From assembly GCF_004297405.1 (NCBI RefSeq), contig NZ_SCVC01000031.1:79325-143324 (forward strand): a stretch of 64,000 nt of DNA, read 5' to 3'. The position numbers were made by a program, and so were the translations under genes. The notes under the pieces were generated by a model. The model was given only the letters and a program-made list of their open reading frames with translations. It made no database searches and was not told the DNA's origin. This document shows positions 45,679 through 53,656 of this stretch, piece by piece (positions within the stretch are counted from its first letter, which is position 1; each line of letters opens with the position of its first letter). The DNA comes from Reyranella sp. (lineage in GTDB: Bacteria; Pseudomonadota; Alphaproteobacteria; Reyranellales; Reyranellaceae).

Positions 45679-46488
45679 ATGACAACCCGTGCAGCCTGGC
45701 CGGCGCTGCCGGCCCTGATCTTGCTGCTGGTCTTCTTCCTGTTTCCCGTCGTGCGCATGCTGGGCTTCAGCGTCGAGGCGGGCACGCTCGACTGGTACGC
45801 TAAGGCGCTGGGCGAGGGGCTTTACCTGCGCGTCTTCTGGAACACCTTCGAGATCGCCCTGCTGGTGACGCTCTTCTGCCTGCTGCTGGGCTATCCGCTG
45901 GGCTTCCTGATGGCCACCACGACGCCGGGTTGGGCGACCTTCGGATTCATCTGCGTCCTGCTGCCGCTTTGGACGTCGGTCCTGGTGCGCACCTATGCCT
46001 GGATGGTGCTGCTAGGCCGCAACGGTGTGCTGAACCGCACACTGATGGAGTCCGGCCTCACGACGGATCCGCTGCCGCTCCTGCACAACTTCACCGGCGT
46101 GCTGATCGGCATGGTGCATGTGCTGCTGCCCTACATGGTGCTGCCGATCTATGGCGCCGTGCGCCGCGTCGATCCGGCGATCCCGGCGGCGGCGGCCGGC
46201 CTTGGCGCTTCAAGTGCGCGCATCTTCTGGCGCATCTACCTGCCGCTCACCTTGAACGGCATCTTCGCCGGCAGCGTCCTGGTGTTCGTGCTGTCGCTGG
46301 GCTTCTTCATCACGCCGGCGCTGCTGGGCGGCGGCCGGGTGATGATGATCGCGGTCCTGATCGAGCAGCAGGTGCGCGAGACGTTGAACTGGCCTTTTGC
46401 CGCGGCGCTTTCGGCGGTGCTGCTGGTCTTCACCTTCGCCGTCTACGCAGTGGCGCAGCGCTTTACGCAGTCGGAGGCGACGAGATGA
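45679..46488 (+). CDS. ABC transporter permease, PotB type (second)
   Basis: A 269-residue permease. Helix 1 is WPALPALILLLVFFLFPVVRMLGF, and the docking loop is AAAAGLGASSARIFWRIYLPLTLNGIF, with the conserved FFITPALLGGGRVMMIAVLIEQQV following. The start at 45679 avoids reading into the repeat upstream; an in-frame ORF extends to 45604 across the repeat but is judged spurious. The 153-bp gap from the ATPase is the largest in the operon. Its stop overlaps the next permease start by 4 nt. Confidence 0.9.
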   Translation: MTTRAAWPALPALILLLVFFLFPVVRMLGFSVEAGTLDWYAKALGEGLYLRVFWNTFEIALLVTLFCLLLGYPLGFLMATTTPGWATFGFICVLLPLWTSVLVRTYAWMVLLGRNGVLNRTLMESGLTTDPLPLLHNFTGVLIGMVHVLLPYMVLPIYGAVRRVDPAIPAAAAGLGASSARIFWRIYLPLTLNGIFAGSVLVFVLSLGFFITPALLGGGRVMMIAVLIEQQVRETLNWPFAAALSAVLLVFTFAVYAVAQRFTQSEATR

Positions 46489-47264
46489 GCCGCCGTCTCC
46501 TCGTCGCGGTCTGCGCGTTGATCTACTTCTTCCTGATGCTGCCGTTGCTGGTGGTGTTCCCGATCTCACTCTCCTCGGCACCTTACATGCAGTTCCCGCC
46601 GCCGGGCTTTTCCTGGCAGTGGTACGAACGCTATCTCGACGATCCGCAATGGATCGACGCGACGTGGCGCTCGCTCTATATCGGCGGCGCGACCTCGGTG
46701 CTGGCGTTGCTGCTGGGTGTGCCACTAGCCTTCAGCCTGGTGCGTGCGCGCTTCTGGGGCCGGGCGCTCCTCGATCGCCTGGCGCTGGCGCCCATCATCG
46801 TGCCGACCATCATCCTCTCGGTCGCGATCTACGGCCTGTTCGCCAAGCTGAAGCTGATCGGCACCTGGTACGGGCTGGTGGTGGCGCACACGGTCCTGGC
46901 GCTGCCCTTCGTGGTGCTGGTGATCGCCGCCGGCCTGCGCGACTTCGACCGCTCGCTGGAACAGGCCGCCGAAGGGCTGGGCGCGTCGCGCTGGAAGACG
47001 CTGGCGCGCATCACCCTGCCGTTGCTGCGGCCGAGCCTCGTCTCGGCCGGATTGCTCGCCTTCATCTCGTCCTTCGACGAGGTTGTGGTGGCGCTGTTCC
47101 TGGCGGGTGCGAACATGACGCTGCCCAAGAAGATGTTCGACAACATCATGATGGAGATCGATCCGACCATCGCCGCTGTTTCGGTGATGCAGATCCTGCT
47201 GGTGTCGGTGGTGCTGGTCCTGATCGGCCGCTTCGGCCGGGGCCTCAGGGACAGCGCGCGTTAG
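46485..47264 (+). CDS. ABC transporter permease, PotC type (second)
   Basis: A 259-residue permease with six helices. It starts LLVAVCALIYFFLMLPLLVVFPISLSSAPYMQFPPPGFSWQWYERYL, a classic PotC-like N-terminus. The docking loop is EQAAEGLGASRWKTLARITLPLLRPSLV, and it ends with the DEVVVALFLAGANMTLPKKMFDNI helix region. The ATG overlaps the PotB-type stop. It is followed 24 nt later by the second FAD amine oxidase, forming one operon. Confidence 0.92.
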   Translation: MSRRLLVAVCALIYFFLMLPLLVVFPISLSSAPYMQFPPPGFSWQWYERYLDDPQWIDATWRSLYIGGATSVLALLLGVPLAFSLVRARFWGRALLDRLALAPIIVPTIILSVAIYGLFAKLKLIGTWYGLVVAHTVLALPFVVLVIAAGLRDFDRSLEQAAEGLGASRWKTLARITLPLLRPSLVSAGLLAFISSFDEVVVALFLAGANMTLPKKMFDNIMMEIDPTIAAVSVMQILLVSVVLVLIGRFGRGLRDSAR

Positions 47265-47288
47265 CGGCGTGCGCGTGAGGAGGGAGTG

Positions 47289-48620
47289 ATGGCCGAGTCC
47301 GTGTTCCACAAGGATTTCAAGCCGATGCCCTGGTGGTGGGAATGGTGGCATCCCTCCAACGAGCTGAGCCAGGATCCGCCGCTCAAGACCGACGTGCTGG
47401 TGGTCGGTGCTGGTTATGGTGGCCTGTCGACCGGACTCGAACTGGCGCGCGCCGGCGTCGATGTCACGGTCCTGGAACGCGGCGATTTCGGCGTTGGCGC
47501 CTCGACGCGGAACGGTGGTGGCGTCAGCGGCGGCACCACGATGGGCAAGGGCTTCTCCGGCAAGGGAGTGGGCGGCAATGCCGAAGCCTGGAAGCAGGTG
47601 ATGGCGCGCATGCTGGCCGACGCCGCCGATTCGCTGGCGCAGGTCGAGACCGTGATCCAGCGCGAGGGCATCGAATGCTACTGGCGCATGAACGGCCGCT
47701 TCAGCGGCGCCTACACGCCACGCCATTACGCCGAGCAGGAGGCCAAGGTCGGCACCTACAACGCCAAGGCGGGCCTCGGCACCTACATGGTGCCGCGCGA
47801 ACAGCAGCGCGAGGAGATCGCGTCGGATTACTACTACGGCGGCATGGTGGTGGAGCGCACCGGCCAGCTCCATCCTGCACTCTATTATGGCGGCCTGCTG
47901 AAGGCGGCCCATCGTGCCGGCGCCACGCTTTGCGCCAACTGCGACGCCGAGAAGATCGAGCGCAAGGCGGGCGGCTTCCGCGTGCTCACCAGCAAGGGCC
48001 CGATCGAGGCGCGTGAAGTGGTGATCGCGACCAACGGCTACACGACCGAACTGACGCCGACCTTGCGCCGCAAGCTGGTGCCCGTGGCCAGCCATATCAT
48101 CGCGACCGAGGAACTGCCCGAGGATCTGGTGCAAAGCCTGATCCCGAGGAACCGTGTCGTCAGCGATACCAAGCGCGTGCTCTGCTACTATCGCCAGTCA
48201 CCCGACAACAAGCGCGTGATCTTCGGCGGCCGCGCGCGCTTCACGCAGGTCACGCCCGAAGTCAGCGCGCCGGTGCTGCACGGCTACATGCTGGAGCGTT
48301 GGCCGCAGCTCAAGGGCGTGAAGGTCACGCATGCCTGGACCGGCAACGTCGCCTTCGCCTTCGATTTCCTGCCGCACATGGGCATGGAGCAGGGCATGCA
48401 CTATCTCATGGCCTGCAACGGCTCGGGCGTCGCGATGATGAGCTATCTCGGCTACCAGACCGCGCGCAAGATCGTCGGCGGCTCGAACGCGCCGGTGAAC
48501 GCCTTTGACGGTCAGGATTTCCCGACCGTGCCCTTCTACAACGGCAACCCCGAATGGGTGCTGCCCTTCGTCGGCGCCTGGTATCGCACGCGCGACTGGT
48601 GGGATCGGGTGAGGGCCTAG
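47289..48620 (+). CDS. FAD-dependent amine oxidoreductase (PuuB/DAO type, second)
   Basis: A 443-residue DAO-fold oxidase, paralogous to the gene at 35677. The N-terminal region has WWWEWWHPSNE, then the FAD motif TDVLVVGAGYGGLSTGLELARAG and LERGDFGVGASTRNGG. C-terminal YLMACNGSGVAMMSYLGYQTARKI matches the flavin-interacting block of the family. AGGAGG lies 5 nt before the ATG at 47289 (an in-frame GTG precedes it directly). It is the final gene of the second transporter operon and probably oxidises the imported amine. The stop overlaps the convergent NTF2-like gene by 4 nt. Confidence 0.88.
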   Translation: MAESVFHKDFKPMPWWWEWWHPSNELSQDPPLKTDVLVVGAGYGGLSTGLELARAGVDVTVLERGDFGVGASTRNGGGVSGGTTMGKGFSGKGVGGNAEAWKQVMARMLADAADSLAQVETVIQREGIECYWRMNGRFSGAYTPRHYAEQEAKVGTYNAKAGLGTYMVPREQQREEIASDYYYGGMVVERTGQLHPALYYGGLLKAAHRAGATLCANCDAEKIERKAGGFRVLTSKGPIEAREVVIATNGYTTELTPTLRRKLVPVASHIIATEELPEDLVQSLIPRNRVVSDTKRVLCYYRQSPDNKRVIFGGRARFTQVTPEVSAPVLHGYMLERWPQLKGVKVTHAWTGNVAFAFDFLPHMGMEQGMHYLMACNGSGVAMMSYLGYQTARKIVGGSNAPVNAFDGQDFPTVPFYNGNPEWVLPFVGAWYRTRDWWDRVRA

Positions 48621-49087
48621 GCCGGCAACCGTGTCGCCTGGCTGACCGCGAGTTCCCAGCCGTCCTTCGCCGTGACGTACACGCAGACCCAGCGGAAGTC
48701 GTAGGTCTTCTGTTCCTTCACGTTCAGGATCGGGCTCTTGCCGGTCACGATCACCGTGGGGCCGGCGTAGACACGGAAGCTGAGTTCGGTGGCGGGAGCC
48801 GCTTCGATCAACGGCTCGCCGGCCATCGCCGAGACGATGCGCGCATCCTTGTTGTCGAGTTTCCCCGAGCCGTGGGTGTGCGTGTAGTTGTCGGCATACG
48901 CGGCGCGCAACGCCTTGAAGTCCTTGTCCTTCACGGCCTTGGCGAGCTTCTCGCGGAAGGCCGTCACCTCCTGAATGATCTTCTGGGCTTCAGCCGAATC
49001 GGGCTGGCGCGGCGGGTGGGCAAAAGCCGGCAACAGCGGCAGGGTGAGGAGCGGCAGGGAAGCCGCGAGCAGGGAGCGTCTACGCAT
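48617..49087 (-). CDS. Secreted NTF2-like (DUF4440/SnoaL-type) protein
   Basis: A 156-residue protein with a signal peptide (RRRSLLAASLPLLTLPLLPAFA, cleavage near 24). The mature domain is a single cone-shaped NTF2-like fold: AFREKLAKAVKDKDFKALRAAYADNYTHTHGSGKLDNKDARI, then VYAGPTVIVTGKSPILNVKEQKTYDFRWVCVYVTAKDGWELAVSQATRL. This matches DUF4440/SnoaL-like proteins of unknown role. The start overlaps the cobT stop by 8 nt on the same strand, so it is probably co-transcribed with cobT, though no functional connection is known. Confidence 0.78.
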   Translation of the reverse strand: MRRRSLLAASLPLLTLPLLPAFAHPPRQPDSAEAQKIIQEVTAFREKLAKAVKDKDFKALRAAYADNYTHTHGSGKLDNKDARIVSAMAGEPLIEAAPATELSFRVYAGPTVIVTGKSPILNVKEQKTYDFRWVCVYVTAKDGWELAVSQATRLPA

Positions 49088-50123
49088 CCTTGGAAGATAC
49101 GCCAGCCTCCGCGAAGGTTGCCATACCGTTGTGGCAGGCGGCGGCGGCTTTAAGGAGCGGCACGGCGACCGCTGCCGCTGAGGCTTCGCCCAACCGCATG
49201 CCGAGATCGAACAGCGGCGTCTTGTCGATCGCCTTGAGCAGACGATCGTGGCCGGGCTCGGCCGAGCGATGCGCCACCAGGCAATGGTCGAGCGCGCGCT
49301 TGTCGACCGCCTGCAGCACCGCCGCGGCAGCGGTGCAGGCATAACCATCGAGCAGCACCGGGATGCGGCCCATGCGGGCGGCGACGATGGCCCCGGTGAT
49401 GGCGGCGAGTTCTTCGCCACCGACGGCCGCCAGCAGCTCCAGCGGATCGTGCCGCGCGATTGCTTCCCTATGGTGCGTCAGCGCTTCGTCGATGACGGCA
49501 ATCTTGTGCTCCAGCGCCTTGCCGGCAACGCCCGTGCCGGGCCCCGCCCAATCTTTGCCGTTGCCACCAAACAGCGCGGCGCAGAGCGTGGCGGCCGCGG
49601 TGGTGTTGGCGATGCCCATCTCGCCCAGGCACAGAACGTCGATGCCGGGCTCGGCCGCCATCATGCCGTAGGCCATGGCGTTGGCGGCGCGCGCCTCGTT
49701 CATTGCCGGGCCCTGGGTGAAGTCGGCCGTGGGATTCTCGAGGTCGAGCTCGTAGATGCGCAGATCGGCGTCGATCGCGGCGGCGAGCTGGTTGATGGCC
49801 GCGCCGCCATTCAGGAAGTTCTTAACCATCTGCTGGGTGACTTCGGGCGGATAGGCGGAAACGCCGCGCGCCGCCACGCCATGGGTGCCGGCAAAGACCG
49901 CGATGCGCGGCCGCTCGACCCGTGGCTGGGCGCGGCCTTGCCAGGCGGCCAGCCATTCGGCGATCTCCTCCAGCCGGCCGAGCGAGCCGGCGGGCTTCGT
50001 CAGCTCGGCCTGGCGCTGCACGACGCGCGTCTGCGCCTCCAGGTCCGGCCCCGGCAGCTCGCGCAGGATGCGGCGCATTTCGTCAAAGGAAGCGGCGGAT
50101 TTGGCTGTCGGAGGAGTGCTCAT
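49080..50123 (-). CDS. cobT: Nicotinate-nucleotide-dimethylbenzimidazole phosphoribosyltransferase CobT
   Basis: A 347-residue enzyme that makes alpha-ribazole phosphate from nicotinate mononucleotide and 5,6-dimethylbenzimidazole for the lower ligand of cobalamin. Diagnostic blocks are KPAGSLGRLEEIA, FAGTHGVAARGVSAYPPEVT, GEMGIANTTAAA and LFDLGMRLGEASAAAVA; Glu313 corresponds to the catalytic glutamate. The start is ATG 50123 (MSTPPTAKS); AGGGCGCG lies upstream. It is divergent from the cobS side of the locus but separated from it by the cyclase gene. I saw no cobalamin riboswitch nearby. Confidence 0.95.
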   Translation of the reverse strand: MSTPPTAKSAASFDEMRRILRELPGPDLEAQTRVVQRQAELTKPAGSLGRLEEIAEWLAAWQGRAQPRVERPRIAVFAGTHGVAARGVSAYPPEVTQQMVKNFLNGGAAINQLAAAIDADLRIYELDLENPTADFTQGPAMNEARAANAMAYGMMAAEPGIDVLCLGEMGIANTTAAATLCAALFGGNGKDWAGPGTGVAGKALEHKIAVIDEALTHHREAIARHDPLELLAAVGGEELAAITGAIVAARMGRIPVLLDGYACTAAAAVLQAVDKRALDHCLVAHRSAEPGHDRLLKAIDKTPLFDLGMRLGEASAAAVAVPLLKAAAACHNGMATFAEAGVSSKDA

Positions 50124-50138
50124 GAGGGCGCGGACCAT

Positions 50139-50175
50139 CCTATATTTGCCGCACCGAGGCCAGCCCAAACGGCCC
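50139..50175 (+). repeat. Copy 1 of 37-bp imperfect direct repeat
   Basis: This stretch matches 52109-52145 at 29 of 37 positions, without gaps. In the second copy the repeat spans the -10-like CCTATATT and the first codons of cobS. Here the equivalent of the cobS ATG is GAG, so this copy looks like a decayed cobS 5' end left next to cobT. Confidence 0.55.
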
Positions 50176-50191
50176 GCATTTCCGGCCGTTT
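50167..50191. terminator. Hairpin in the cobT-cyclase gap
   Basis: AAACGGCC (50167-50174) and GGCCGTTT (50184-50191) form a perfect 8-bp stem with a 9-nt loop and a short TT end. It overlaps repeat copy 1, upstream of both divergent genes, so a terminator role is doubtful. Confidence 0.25.
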
Positions 50192-50321
50192 TCGTCGCGC
50201 CCCACTGTGTCGCCGGACCGTGCGGCTGAGCAGTGTGGCGGGGTTCGGGCCGGACCATCCGGTTCATTGCCCCGGCCGGGCGGCCCTTCTACGATGCAGG
50301 GCGCCTTCCGGGGTAAAGCCG

Positions 50322-52061
50322 ATGGACCACAGGCTTGCGGCGGTGCTGGCGGCCGACATGGTCGGTTACAGCCGGCTGATGGAGGTGGACGAGCGCGGGA
50401 CGCTCGCGCGATTGCGCGCCCATCGCATTGAGCTGATTGACCCTGCCATCGCCAAGAACCAGGGGAACATCATCAAGACCACCGGCGACGGCATGCTGGT
50501 GGAGTTCCAGAGCGTCGCCGATGCGGCCAGGTGCGCGATCGAAATCCAGGAGCGGATGCGGCGGCGTAATTCCGATGTCGCCAGCGACCGGCGCATCGAC
50601 TTTCGCATCGGCATCAATCTCGGCGACATCATCTTCGAGGACGGCGACATCTACGGCGATGGCGTCAACATCGCGGCGCGCGTGGAGCAGCTCGCCGAGA
50701 TCGGCGGGATCTGCGTCACCGCCGCCGTGCACGACCAGATCGATGGCCGCGTCGATGTCGCCTTCGAGGATCTGGGCGAGAAGCTCTTGAAGAACATCAG
50801 CCGGCCGGTGCGGCTCTACCGAATCGTTATTGCGCCACCGGAACAGAGGCCGGCGCCAGGTGGCGCGCATGCCGCCACGAAGGCCGCCGTGGTGAAGCCC
50901 ACGGTCGCGGTGCTGCCGTTCACCAACATGAGCGGCGATCCGGAGCAAGAGTTCTTCGCCGACGGACTGACCGAGGACATCCTCACGGAGCTCAGCCGCC
51001 GCCGCGAGCTGTTCGTGATCTCGCGCACGTCGACGTTCGTCTACAAGGGCCACGCCGCGAACCTCCGCGAGGTCGCGCAGAAGCTGGGCGCGCGCTATCT
51101 GGTAGAAGGCAGCGTCCGCAAATCGGGCGACCGGCTGCGCGTATCGGTGCAGCTCATCGACACGGCGAGCGACGCGCATATCTGGGCCGAGCGCTATGAC
51201 CGCAAGCTCGACGACATCTTCTCCATCCAGGACGAGATCACTTCGGCGATCGTCGCGACCCTGCCGGGCCGGCTCGAAGCGGCGCAGCAGGACCAGCTCG
51301 CCCGCCTGAAGCCGTCCAGCATGGCCGCCTACGAATGCGTGCTGGCCGCCAAGGTCCTGCACCACCGCAGCACGCGCCAGGACAACGTCGAGGCGCTGAA
51401 GCTGATCGACCGGGCCTTGCAGCTCGATCCCGACTACGCTCATGCCCACGCGTGGCGCGGGTGCATACTCGGTCAGGGCTGGGGCTATGGCTGGTGCGAG
51501 GACAAGGACGCGGTTTTCAACGAGGTCGCGTTCGAGCTCGACAGGGCGATGGCGCTCGACGACAACGACCCCGACGTCCATCGCATCCTCGCCGCGGTCG
51601 CGATCGTGCGAAACGACATGAATCGCGCTCGCTATCATCAGGATCGGGCGCTGGAGCTGAACCCCAACTACGACCTCGTCGTGGTCCAGATGGGCGAGCT
51701 CTTCACTTGGCTCGGACGGGCTGAGGAGGGGCTCGAGTGGATCCGCAAGGCAATGCGTTTGAACCCGCACCATCCCGCGCGCTTCTGGAGTCATCTCGGC
51801 AAGGCGCACTTCGTCGGCCGACAGTATGCGCAGGCCGTCGAGGACTTCATGCATCTGTCGACGATGGACGCCCAGCAGCACGCCTTCATAGCGGCCTGTT
51901 ACGGATGGCTCGGCGACCGGACCGCTTCGTCGGCGCATGTGATGCGGGTGCGGCAGCTCGATCCCGAGCTCGATCTAGAGAAGTTCCTGGCCACCATGCA
52001 TTACGCGAACGACGCGGATCTTCAGCATCTCCGCGAGGGCCTTGTGAAGGCCGGCCTATAG
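50322..52061 (+). CDS. Class III adenylate/guanylate cyclase with TPR repeats
   Basis: A 579-residue signalling protein. The N-terminal cyclase domain (residues 1-165) starts MDHRLAAVLAADMVGYSRLME, with the first metal aspartate. It continues with KTTGDGMLVEF, FRIGINLGDIIFEDGDIYGDGVNIAARVEQLAE, containing the second aspartate and the Asn-Arg loop. A linker leads to a domain starting TVAVLPFTNMSGDPEQEFFADGLTEDILTELSR, followed by helical TPR repeats (DPDYAHAHAWRGCI, NPNYDLVVVQMGELFTWLGRAEEGLEWIRKAM). This architecture is common in rhizobia and Reyranella-like bacteria; products and partners are unclear. It is soluble. The gene interrupts cobT-cobS. Confidence 0.88.
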   Translation: MDHRLAAVLAADMVGYSRLMEVDERGTLARLRAHRIELIDPAIAKNQGNIIKTTGDGMLVEFQSVADAARCAIEIQERMRRRNSDVASDRRIDFRIGINLGDIIFEDGDIYGDGVNIAARVEQLAEIGGICVTAAVHDQIDGRVDVAFEDLGEKLLKNISRPVRLYRIVIAPPEQRPAPGGAHAATKAAVVKPTVAVLPFTNMSGDPEQEFFADGLTEDILTELSRRRELFVISRTSTFVYKGHAANLREVAQKLGARYLVEGSVRKSGDRLRVSVQLIDTASDAHIWAERYDRKLDDIFSIQDEITSAIVATLPGRLEAAQQDQLARLKPSSMAAYECVLAAKVLHHRSTRQDNVEALKLIDRALQLDPDYAHAHAWRGCILGQGWGYGWCEDKDAVFNEVAFELDRAMALDDNDPDVHRILAAVAIVRNDMNRARYHQDRALELNPNYDLVVVQMGELFTWLGRAEEGLEWIRKAMRLNPHHPARFWSHLGKAHFVGRQYAQAVEDFMHLSTMDAQQHAFIAACYGWLGDRTASSAHVMRVRQLDPELDLEKFLATMHYANDADLQHLREGLVKAGL

Positions 52062-52108
52062 AACGCCGAGAGTGTGGATTTACCGCCTTCATGGCGGGCG
52101 TGGGTCAC

Positions 52109-52145
52109 CCTATATTGACCGGACCATGACCAGCCCCAACGACCC
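52109..52145 (+). repeat. Copy 2 of 37-bp imperfect direct repeat, at the cobS start
   Basis: Intact copy matching 50139-50175 at 29 of 37 positions. It contains CCTATATT (52109-52116) and the ATG and first codons of cobS from 52126. The two copies flank the cyclase gene and are in the same orientation. Confidence 0.55.
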
Positions 52146-52941
52146 TTCCTTCGGCTCCGGCAGCCATCGTCCGACCTCGTTCGACGAATGGTTGCAGGCC
52201 GCGAAGGAGCAGGCGACCTTCTTCACGGGCCTCAAGCTCGATGTCGGCCTGCCGCGCTGGCAGCTCGCCGATGTCCTTCCGGTGCTGCCCTTCATCGGCG
52301 CCGGCATCGGCCTGGCAGCCGGACTGGTCTTCGCCATCGTGCGCGGCATCGCGGGGCCTGGCTGGCTGGCGGCCGTGCTGGCCGTGGGCGCGGCCGTGCT
52401 GATCACGCGCGCCTTGCATGAAGACGGTCTCGCCGACACCGCCGATGGGCTCGGTCCGCATGCGCTGGAACCGGCGCGCCGCCTCGAGATCATGCGCGAC
52501 AGTCGCAACGGCACCTTCGGCGTGCTGGCGCTGGCGCTCTCGGTTTTGATCAAGGTCGCCTGCCTCGCCCAGTTCAGCGGCGCCACCGGCCTCGTCGTCC
52601 TGATTTCTGCACATGCCGTGTCGCGGTCCGTGCTGGCCTATCCGCTGCTGGCCTATTCGCCGGTCCATGGTGACGGTCTCGGCGCGCAGGCCGGAAAGCC
52701 CACCGATAATGACGTTTGGTTGACGATCGGGCTCGGCGCCGTGCTGGCCTTCCTCCTGTTGCTGGGCAAGGGCTTCTTCGTGGCGCTGCTGACGCCGCTG
52801 ATCGCCATTGGCGCCGGCATCCTCGCGGCGCGCTGGATTGCCGCGCGGCTGGGCGGCTACACCGGCGACACGCTCGGGGCCGTCCAGCAGAAGGCCGAAA
52901 TCGCTTTCCTCGTGGTGGCGGCCCTGCTCATCGGCGGCTAA
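52126..52941 (+). CDS. cobS: Adenosylcobinamide-GDP ribazoletransferase (cobalamin synthase)
   Basis: A 271-residue integral membrane enzyme that joins adenosylcobinamide-GDP and alpha-ribazole to give adenosylcobalamin. The acidic substrate motif is intact: HEDGLADTADGLG, followed by RRLEIMRDSRNGTFGVLALALSVLIK. Hydrophobic helices occupy most of the rest (LPVLPFIGAGIGLAAGLVFAI, VLAFLLLLGKGFFVALLTPLIAIGAGIL). ATG 52126 lies inside the repeat copy. The histidine phosphatase gene follows after 43 nt. Confidence 0.95.
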   Translation: MTSPNDPSFGSGSHRPTSFDEWLQAAKEQATFFTGLKLDVGLPRWQLADVLPVLPFIGAGIGLAAGLVFAIVRGIAGPGWLAAVLAVGAAVLITRALHEDGLADTADGLGPHALEPARRLEIMRDSRNGTFGVLALALSVLIKVACLAQFSGATGLVVLISAHAVSRSVLAYPLLAYSPVHGDGLGAQAGKPTDNDVWLTIGLGAVLAFLLLLGKGFFVALLTPLIAIGAGILAARWIAARLGGYTGDTLGAVQQKAEIAFLVVAALLIGG

Positions 52942-52984
52942 GAAGGCTGCCGTTCGAAAGACATCGAAGCACAGTGAGGGCAGC

Positions 52985-53656
52985 ATGGCGACGGGCGCCA
53001 AGATCACCGGATCGGTCACACGTTGGTGGTGGGTGCGGCACGCGCCGGTCCCCAATCCGGAACGCCGCTGCTACGGCCAGTCCGACAAGGATTGCGACGT
53101 CAGCAACGAGGAGCTGTTCCGCCATCAGGCGAAGCTGCTGCCCAAGGGCGCGGTCTGGTACGCCTCGAACCTCCTGCGGGCGCGCAAGACGGCCGAGCAG
53201 CTCGCCAAGGCCGGCGCAGAGATGGACCGGCTCAATATCGATCCCGACCTCGCCGAGCAGCATTTCGGCGACTGGCAGGGCCTCACCTATATCGAGATCG
53301 CCGAGAACCACGCCAACAACCATCTCTTCTGGCTGGGGCCGCCGGAGTACCGGCCGCCGGGCGGCGAGAGCTTCGTCGATCTGCGCGATCGCACCGTGCG
53401 GAGCATCGACCGGCTGACCGCCGAGCATAAGGGCCGCGACATCGTGGCGACGGCGCATGGCGGCACGATCCGCGCGGCCCTGGCGCATGCGTTCGATCTG
53501 CACCCCGAAGCAGCGGTGCGTTTCGAGATCGAAAACGTCTCGATCACCTTGATCGAGCATTTCGAGCAGGCCGATCCCGCGCATGCCTGGCGGGTCTCGT
53601 TCGTGAACTACATGCCGCGCGAGTTGGCCAACGGCCCCGCGGGCGGCCCGGCGTGA
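52985..53656 (+). CDS. Histidine phosphatase, probable alpha-ribazole phosphatase (CobC-like)
   Basis: A 223-residue phosphoglycerate-mutase-superfamily phosphatase. The phospho-His motif is Arg18-His19 in WWWVRHAPVPNPERRCYG, with RHA instead of the common RHG; the second His is in VATAHGGTIRAAL near residue 159. Neighbours cobS and cobU make removal of the phosphate from alpha-ribazole 5'-phosphate the likely job. Sequence alone fits any small-molecule phosphatase. It starts with ATG at 52985 and its stop overlaps the methyltransferase GTG by 4 nt. Confidence 0.75.
   Translation: MATGAKITGSVTRWWWVRHAPVPNPERRCYGQSDKDCDVSNEELFRHQAKLLPKGAVWYASNLLRARKTAEQLAKAGAEMDRLNIDPDLAEQHFGDWQGLTYIEIAENHANNHLFWLGPPEYRPPGGESFVDLRDRTVRSIDRLTAEHKGRDIVATAHGGTIRAALAHAFDLHPEAAVRFEIENVSITLIEHFEQADPAHAWRVSFVNYMPRELANGPAGGPA

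Noticed and set aside
50124..50321. Cobalamin riboswitch before cobT or cobS
   Set aside because: No B12-box-like conserved sequence is recognisable in the gaps upstream of cobT, cobS or cobU.
49248..52061. 937-codon cyclase starting antisense to cobT
   Set aside because: The first 358 codons are the antisense of cobT and are compositionally unlike protein; the cyclase domain begins at ATG 50322.
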